This document shows positions 59,625 to 64,000 of a stretch of DNA of 64,000 nt, piece after piece. How positions within the stretch are numbered: position 1 is the stretch's first letter; each line of letters begins with the position of its first letter. The stretch is from the NCBI GenBank assembly GCA_022826565.1, contig JAJDUP010000031.1, positions 1 through 64,000 of the forward strand, written 5' to 3'. The DNA comes from Gemmatimonadota bacterium (GTDB lineage: Bacteria; Gemmatimonadota; Gemmatimonadetes; Longimicrobiales; Gaopeijiaceae). Position numbers and translations under genes: made by a program. Below the pieces are notes generated by a model that saw only the letters and a list, made by a program, of their open reading frames with translations, ran no database searches and was not told the origin of the DNA.

Positions 59625-60821
59625 ATGGACCGGGCTGCGATGAACCGTAGAGAGGCGCTGGCGCTGATGGCCGCCGGGGTGGGCGCGGCGGCGTGCGGGC
59701 CCGACGGGTCGACCGAGGGCGGTGCGGCGGGCGGCAGCGGGGATGCAGCGGCCGGCGGCGGCGATCCCGCCCCAATCTGGGTCAAGGACTCGGCCCCCTT
59801 CGTGCAGCACGGCACCAACCTCGAGACCCGGCTCGCTGACCTGCAAGGCCTGATCACGCCCAACGACCTCTTCTTCGTGCGCAACCACGCGCCCACGCCG
59901 GTGATCGATCCGGTGTCGTACGTGCTCACGGTCGGGGGCCCCGGCGCCGTGCGCGAAGTACAGCTGACCCTCGACGACCTCCGCGCCCTGCCCAGCCAGA
60001 CCCTGATCGCGTACATCGAGTGCGCGGGCAACTGGCGCGGATTCTTCCAGTCGATCACCGGGCGGACCGCTTCCGGCAGCCAGTGGGGGACGGGCGCGAT
60101 CGGTTGCGCGGAGTGGACCGGGCCGAGCCTCGCCGACGTGCTGGCGCTGGCGGGCGTTCGCGACGACGCGGTCGACGTCAACGTGATCGGGCTCGACGAC
60201 GGCGCGTGGGAGCGCCCCATGCCGGTCGCGAAGGCCCTCGACCCGGCCACGATCCTCGCGCTCACCATGAACGGTGTGCCGCTGCCCCCCGATCACGGCT
60301 TCCCGGTGCGCGCAGTGGTGCCCGGCTGGGTGGGATCGTCCAGCGTGAAGTGGGTGGGGCGCGTGGAGGTCGCGACCGAGAAGGTGTGGGTGCGGGCCAA
60401 CACCTCGTCGTACGTCCTGGCGGGCGAGGAGTGGCCGGCCGATCAGTACGCACCGGCCGACGGCGCCCCGATCACGACGGGGATGGTCAAGAGCGCGCTG
60501 GCGTTGCCGTACCCGGCCGAGCTCACAGCCGGGACGCAGCGGCTGAGGGGGTTCGCCTACTCGCCGCGGGGACCGGTGGCGCGGGTGGAGTGGAGCGCGA
60601 ACGACGGGCCGTGGACGACCGCCCGCCTGATCGGGGCCTCGGCGGACATGCCCCACGCGTGGTCGCGGTTCGAGTTCGAGTGGGACGCGGCACCCGGCGA
60701 GCACGTCCTGCGCACCCGCACGACCGATGCCGCCGGCGACACCCAGCCGCTCGAGGGCGTCTACAACGAGAAGGGCTACCTGCTCAACGTCGCGCTGCCG
60801 CACCCCGTGCGCGTGGGCTGA
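59625..60821 (+). CDS. Sulfite-oxidase-family molybdenum enzyme (YedY/SorA-like)
   Basis: A 398-residue protein from ATG 59625 with GGAG upstream; a second ATG follows at 59640. A twin-arginine lipoprotein signal (MNRREALALMAAGVGAAACG) indicates Tat export in folded, cofactor-loaded form. The molybdopterin domain holds the catalytic Cys in IAYIECAGNWRGFFQSITG and GTGAIGCAEWTGPSLADVLA. A C-terminal dimerization-type domain follows (RLRGFAYSPRGPVARVEWSA). The adjacent c-type cytochrome gene suggests a sulfite (or related oxyanion/thiol) dehydrogenase passing electrons to cytochrome c. No molybdopterin genes are in the window. Confidence 0.88.
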   Translation: MDRAAMNRREALALMAAGVGAAACGPDGSTEGGAAGGSGDAAAGGGDPAPIWVKDSAPFVQHGTNLETRLADLQGLITPNDLFFVRNHAPTPVIDPVSYVLTVGGPGAVREVQLTLDDLRALPSQTLIAYIECAGNWRGFFQSITGRTASGSQWGTGAIGCAEWTGPSLADVLALAGVRDDAVDVNVIGLDDGAWERPMPVAKALDPATILALTMNGVPLPPDHGFPVRAVVPGWVGSSSVKWVGRVEVATEKVWVRANTSSYVLAGEEWPADQYAPADGAPITTGMVKSALALPYPAELTAGTQRLRGFAYSPRGPVARVEWSANDGPWTTARLIGASADMPHAWSRFEFEWDAAPGEHVLRTRTTDAAGDTQPLEGVYNEKGYLLNVALPHPVRVG

Positions 60822-60837
60822 CGGCCCCCGGGAGCCA

Positions 60838-61263
60838 GTGGTGAGACCCGGCTCCGCCGCCTGTTCGCGGCGGCATACCGCCTTCGCGACCCTCGGCGGC
60901 CGCGCCGGCCGGGTCGGTCTTGTCGTCGCGACGGCCGCCGCCTGCACCCCGGCAGCCGACGCTCCCGAACCCCCGGCGGTCGACGGCGAGTGGGCCTACA
61001 CCGTGCGCTGCAGCTACTGCCACGACGTCCCGAACGGAATCGGCGCCGAACTCGACGCGGTCACCCTCGCCTCCTACACGACCGTGGGCCAGCTTGACAG
61101 ATACCTCCGGGTGGCCATGCCCCACGAGGCGCCCGGCAGCCTCCCGGACGCCGAATACGACGCGATCATCCGGTACATGATGCACAGCCGCGGACTGGTG
61201 CCGGAGGCGATACAGGCATGGCCGTTGCCCGATTCAACGAGCTTGCGTGCCCCCAGGCAGTAG
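60838..61263 (+). CDS. Lipoprotein-like c-type cytochrome, partner of the oxidase
   Basis: A 141-residue protein from GTG 60838 or 60841 with GGGAGCC just before. A basic start and hydrophobic segment with ATAAAC suggest a lipoprotein signal. The mature part has one heme c site, RCSYCHDVPNGIG, and a distal Met in RYLRVAMPHEAPGSL as axial ligand. It lies 16 bases after the sulfite-oxidase-like gene, matching the SorA-SorB arrangement in which the cytochrome takes the electrons. Confidence 0.8.
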   Translation: MVRPGSAACSRRHTAFATLGGRAGRVGLVVATAAACTPAADAPEPPAVDGEWAYTVRCSYCHDVPNGIGAELDAVTLASYTTVGQLDRYLRVAMPHEAPGSLPDAEYDAIIRYMMHSRGLVPEAIQAWPLPDSTSLRAPRQ

Positions 61264-61286
61264 CACGCCAGGGAAAGGACCCACCG

Positions 61287-61964
61287 ATGGAAAAACTCGC
61301 AGCCATCGTCGTGATGGCGGTGTTCGGCGTGGTCCTGCAACCGCCCATCGCCGAAGTCGGAATCAGCGGGGGGCCGCGCTGGCCGGACAGCAGCGCACGT
61401 GAACCATTTCGCCGAATGGCGACCGGGCTCACGGCACACAGTCCCCTGAACGAGCACTTCGGAATTCAGTTCGGCGTCGGGTACAAGCAGGGGGGCATGT
61501 CGCTGTGCGTGGCCCGCCCCAAGGAGGAAACCACCCTTCCCGCACAGCTACAGGCACCGATCAGGGCCACCCCACCGTGTGTGTTGCCGTCCATGCTGGA
61601 GACGCACGAAGCCGAAACCGTGCACCGCCTGTACGACTACATCGACTTCTCGATGCTCGGGCAGGCACGGATTCCGGCAGGCGACCGGCTCGATGTCCGC
61701 TTCGTCCTCGGCCCCACATGGGGCATTCCGGTCAAGTGCCGGAGGATGAGCGTCTCGCATGGGGGGGTACAGGATTGCTCGACGGCCAATCTCAGCACCG
61801 ATCGGCGACTTGTCATCGGCGCCGGGGCGGGGTTCCAGGTGTCGCCCAGCCTCGACGTATCTCTCGACTATCGGCGCGGCAGCGACATGAGAGAGACACC
61901 CGAAGGGGGCATCGACTTCGCGTCGTCACTCATCGCCGGGCTGAACTACCGCATCGGGAGCTGA
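61287..61964 (+). CDS. Outer-membrane β-barrel-like protein
   Basis: A 225-residue protein from ATG 61287, chosen for its signal peptide (MEKLAAIVVMAVFGVVL); the frame is open further upstream. Alternating strands (FGIQFGVGYKQGGMSLCVAR; DFSMLGQARIPAGDRLDVRF; VIGAGAGFQVSPSLDVSLDY; SSLIAGLNYRIGS) end in a Gly-Ser, as in PorT-like 8-stranded barrels. Four Cys are spread through loops. No partner is evident. Confidence 0.65.
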   Translation: MEKLAAIVVMAVFGVVLQPPIAEVGISGGPRWPDSSAREPFRRMATGLTAHSPLNEHFGIQFGVGYKQGGMSLCVARPKEETTLPAQLQAPIRATPPCVLPSMLETHEAETVHRLYDYIDFSMLGQARIPAGDRLDVRFVLGPTWGIPVKCRRMSVSHGGVQDCSTANLSTDRRLVIGAGAGFQVSPSLDVSLDYRRGSDMRETPEGGIDFASSLIAGLNYRIGS

Positions 61965-62063
61965 TTGACATTTGACCGCACGTCATTGGAGGACGCGGCT
62001 CAGCCGGGGTTAGACCCGGACGCTGTGCGCGGCCCTAGCGCATTGTAGGGGTGAGTAACAGGC

Positions 62064-62088
62064 ATATTTGCATTTCAAATGCAAATAT
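62064..62088. promoter_or_regulatory. Perfect 25-bp palindrome upstream of the DUF4143 ATPase
   Basis: Arms ATATTTGCATTT and AAATGCAAATAT flank a central C, so all 12 pairs match. It is AT-rich inside high-GC DNA and sits 45-69 bp upstream of ATG 62133, where a promoter or operator would be. It probably binds a dimeric regulator, perhaps the ATPase itself. Confidence 0.65.
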
Positions 62089-62132
62089 ACGAGACTTGAG
62101 CACTCGTCCGAGTCCCCCGCGGTGACCTGCTC

Positions 62133-63353
62133 ATGACCAAATACATCCACCGATTGCTCGAGCCAGTCCTCCGGCGGGCCGCCTCCGAGTTCCCGGCCGT
62201 CGTGCTGACCGGCCCCAGACAGTCCGGGAAGACCACGCTGCTGAAACACCTGTTCGCCGACAGTCACGACTACGTGTCCCTCGAACTCCCCGACATCCGC
62301 GCGTCCGCTGAACAGGACCCGAGGTCGTTCCTGGCCCGCTTTCCCCCGCCCGTGATTTACGACGAGGTACAGTTCGCACCGGTCCTGCTCCCCTACATCA
62401 AGGAGAGGATCGACGAGGACCGAGGCCGGGCCGGGCGGTTCCTCCTCTCTGGCTCTCAGAACCTGCTCCTCAACCAGAGGGTCACCGAGTCCCTCCCGGG
62501 GCGCGCCGCCATCCTCCACCTGCTGCCGATGTCGAGACGAGAGGCCCGCGGGCAAGGTGACTCGCCCTTGATCTGGGAGGCGCCGGACGCCACCGGCAGT
62601 GGTACACTCCGCTCGCCACGAGACCTGTGGCGCGAGTTCCTCCGCGGAGGCTACCCGGAACTAATCGCCAACCCCGGACGCGATATCCCGCTGTGGCATT
62701 CGAGCTACACCCAGACTTATCTGGAGCGGGACGTCCGCAGCCTGCGTCAAGTCGGTGACCTCACGCAGTTCCAGAGCTTCCTGCGCGCACTCGCTGCTCG
62801 CTCGGGACAGCTTCTCAACTTGAGCGATCTCGCCCGTGACCTGGGCGTTGCCGTGAACACAGTGAAGGCATGGCTTTCCGTACTTGAGGCAACCCACCAG
62901 GTTTTCATCGTAAGACCCTATTTTGCCAACATCGGCAAGCGGCTGGTGAAATCACCCAGGGTCTACTTCGCGGACACGGGCTCGCTCTGTCACCTGACGG
63001 GCTTGCGGGATCCGGACCATGCCGCCCTTGGACCCCTGGCAGGGCCATTGATGGAGACCGCCGTGCTGGGTGAGATCATGAAGACAATCACCCATCGGGG
63101 CGAGCGCCCGCAGGTCTATTTCTGGCGAACCGCCGCTGGAGCCGAGGTTGATTTCGTGGTCGAGGCCGAAGGGTTGCTGATCCCGATCGAAGTGAAGAAG
63201 ACGGCCACGCCGCGCCCGCCCATGACCCGCGGAATCCGGGCTTTTCGGAACGACCTCGGCGACCGTTGTGGTGCGGGCTTCCTGATCCACGCCGGGCAGG
63301 GACGATTGCCGCTGGGCCCGGGTGTCACCGCGGCCGGATTCGGGGATCTCTAG
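62133..63353 (+). CDS. AAA ATPase with DUF4143 domain, copy 2
   Basis: A 406-residue protein beginning MTKYIHRLLEPVLRRAASEF. It has Walker A VVLTGPRQSGKTTLLKHLF, a Walker B-like PPVIYDEVQFAP, sensor FLLSGSQNLLL, a winged-helix-like LLNLSDLARDLGVAVNTVKA and a C-terminal DUF4143/nuclease-like AAGAEVDFVVEAEGLLIPIE. It is a divergent relative of the 37298 gene. The stop TAG (63351-63353) is shared with the end of the MITE-like element that follows. Role unknown. Confidence 0.87.
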   Translation: MTKYIHRLLEPVLRRAASEFPAVVLTGPRQSGKTTLLKHLFADSHDYVSLELPDIRASAEQDPRSFLARFPPPVIYDEVQFAPVLLPYIKERIDEDRGRAGRFLLSGSQNLLLNQRVTESLPGRAAILHLLPMSRREARGQGDSPLIWEAPDATGSGTLRSPRDLWREFLRGGYPELIANPGRDIPLWHSSYTQTYLERDVRSLRQVGDLTQFQSFLRALAARSGQLLNLSDLARDLGVAVNTVKAWLSVLEATHQVFIVRPYFANIGKRLVKSPRVYFADTGSLCHLTGLRDPDHAALGPLAGPLMETAVLGEIMKTITHRGERPQVYFWRTAAGAEVDFVVEAEGLLIPIEVKKTATPRPPMTRGIRAFRNDLGDRCGAGFLIHAGQGRLPLGPGVTAAGFGDL

Positions 63354-63599
63354 CAGTCCGTGGATAATCCCCGCGTCGCAACGAGGACGGCGAGGGGTCG
63401 GGCTGGCAAGGCGCGAGGAGCGAGAATAGCGGCGCTATTTGAGCGAAGAGCAACGCAGAGCGGCGTTTTGGAGTATCCGAATGTAAACAAAACACGACAT
63501 TTTGCAATGTTGTCTTTACAGTGTGAAATCTGCGAGCGCCGCGCCCAGCCCGGATGCATCGCCGTCCGAATGCAGCGGGGATTTGTTCCACGGACTGCT
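63352..63599. mobile_element. MITE-like 248-bp element with terminal inverted repeats
   Basis: The ends read AGCAGTCCGTGGA...AATCCCC at 63352-63372 and its inverse at 63577-63599; 13 bp are identical, then a 2-bp offset, then AATCCCC. Inside are the hairpin AATAGC-GGC-GCTATT (63425-63439), a purine-rich GCGAGGAGCGAG block, and a copy of the AT-rich hairpin at 63480. There is no coding capacity. The left end forms part of the ATPase stop codon. No target duplication was seen. The rest of 63600-63674 shows nothing. Confidence 0.55.
63480..63520. repeat. AT-rich hairpin repeat, copy 4
   Basis: AATGTAAAC followed by ACGACATT-TTGC-AATGTTGT (63494-63513), a stem with one G-T pair, then CTTTACA. 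It lies inside the MITE-like element, unlike the other three copies. Confidence 0.6.
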
Positions 63600-63674
63600 G
63601 GCAGGCTTCGCTGGGCCGTGAGCCCCGCCGCAGCGCGCCGGCTACGCAGCCGTACCCGACCCCGCCGCCCTCCC

Positions 63675-64000
63675 CTACCTCCCCTCCATCCACGCCGTAG
63701 AGGCCCCTGCGGGCGCGTTGTCCGCCACATGTGCCGCCATTTGGCGGACAAGATCGGCATTTGTGAAGGGGGACCAGCCGTGGCCCTTCATTGGGGCGCC
63801 GTGGATGAACTCGCCGGCGTAGTACGGGTCGGTCGTGCTTTCGAGGAACTCCTCCATGAGGTACACGGCGTAGGGCAGGTAGAAGTGGTCCATCTCGGGG
63901 TTGTAGATCCTGATCTTGCCGACCAGGTCCGGACCGATCTCGGGCCAGTTCTCCTCGGCGTAGTGGCGAAGGTCGTAGCCGTTGTCGCGCATGTAGTGGG
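63675..64000 (-). CDS. C-terminal end of a probable α/β-hydrolase (esterase-like), partial
   Basis: About 108 residues up to TAG 63675-63677; the gene continues beyond the right edge. It reads MRDNGYDLRHYAEENWPEIG, PDLVGKIRIYNPEMDHFYLP, YAVYLMEEFLEST and, near the end, KGHGWSPFTNADLVRQMAAH. The pattern (a strand, then a -G-x-MD-x-FYL helix, then a late His) matches the last third of large putative esterases, with the His possibly the catalytic one. The assignment is tentative without the N-terminus. Confidence 0.5.
   Translation of the reverse strand, partial: HYMRDNGYDLRHYAEENWPEIGPDLVGKIRIYNPEMDHFYLPYAVYLMEEFLESTTDPYYAGEFIHGAPMKGHGWSPFTNADLVRQMAAHVADNAPAGASTAWMEGR

Overview
The window is high-GC, gene-dense bacterial DNA. 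It has the gene set of a heterotroph that exports many degradative proteins: signal-peptide β-propellers, two S9 serine peptidases, a membrane dipeptidase, two amidohydrolases, two PQQ-type sugar dehydrogenases, two serine β-lactamase-fold hydrolases and a γ-glutamyltransferase-like enzyme. A DUF1592/DUF1552/ankyrin operon and tetratricopeptide lipoproteins are also present. This mix, with Shine-Dalgarno starts and many GTG/TTG starts, points to Gemmatimonadota or a relative. That placement is an inference from protein style; no rRNA or tRNA gene was seen.

Layout. Positions 1-193 hold the tail of a DUF4338 (DruA-like) protein. Positions about 357-7068 look like a mobile region lodged in a leucine-rich-repeat (LRR) gene: an LRR tail at 357-551, two tandem β-propeller genes, a ColE1/MobQ-like mobilization module (mobC, mobA, and mobB-like and mobD-like genes nested inside mobA), a candidate oriT, a P4-type tyrosine integrase, then the main body of the Ig-like/LRR lipoprotein ending at 7012. 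Positions 9.4-15 kb (minus) carry an amidohydrolase, a methyltransferase, a γ-glutamyltransferase-like enzyme, a MazF/PemK-like toxin and an NHL-repeat protein. Positions 15-19 kb (plus) form a three-gene unit: PQQ sugar dehydrogenase, histidine kinase, periplasmic-binding lipoprotein. Positions 19-21.8 kb (minus) form a tight operon of a RuBisCO-like protein, a cupin and MtnA, the pattern of the methylthioadenosine-isoprenoid shunt. Positions 22-28.6 kb (minus) hold a TolB-propeller/amidohydrolase fusion, a sodium:solute symporter with a small membrane partner and an M19 dipeptidase.

Positions 28.8-33 kb (plus) hold a fatty-acid hydroxylase-family protein, homoserine kinase, threonine synthase and a class IV aminotransferase, followed by a broken Rpn nuclease gene. 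Positions 34-41.5 kb carry a prolyl oligopeptidase with a serine hydrolase, a DUF4143 ATPase, a 23-bp tandem repeat array, an MFS exporter, a zincin-like protein and a lipoprotein. Positions 41.5-47.6 kb (minus) are a cytochrome c/DUF1592, His-rich mini-protein, DUF1552 and ankyrin operon. Positions 47.8-53.3 kb (minus) hold a DUF5107-TPR lipoprotein and a DPP-IV-like peptidase. Positions 53.4-64 kb mix an outer-membrane protein, an SRPBCC protein, a second PQQ dehydrogenase, a HepT/MntA-like pair, a large serine hydrolase, a sulfite-oxidase-like enzyme with its cytochrome c, another barrel protein, a second DUF4143 ATPase, a MITE-like element and a truncated gene at the right edge.

The most unusual signals are the nested mob genes, the LRR gene apparently split by that element, the RLP-cupin-MtnA operon, a 55-residue His/Cys-rich gene, and a family of four AT-rich hairpins between genes. 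Function is assigned from motif recognition alone; no search was run.
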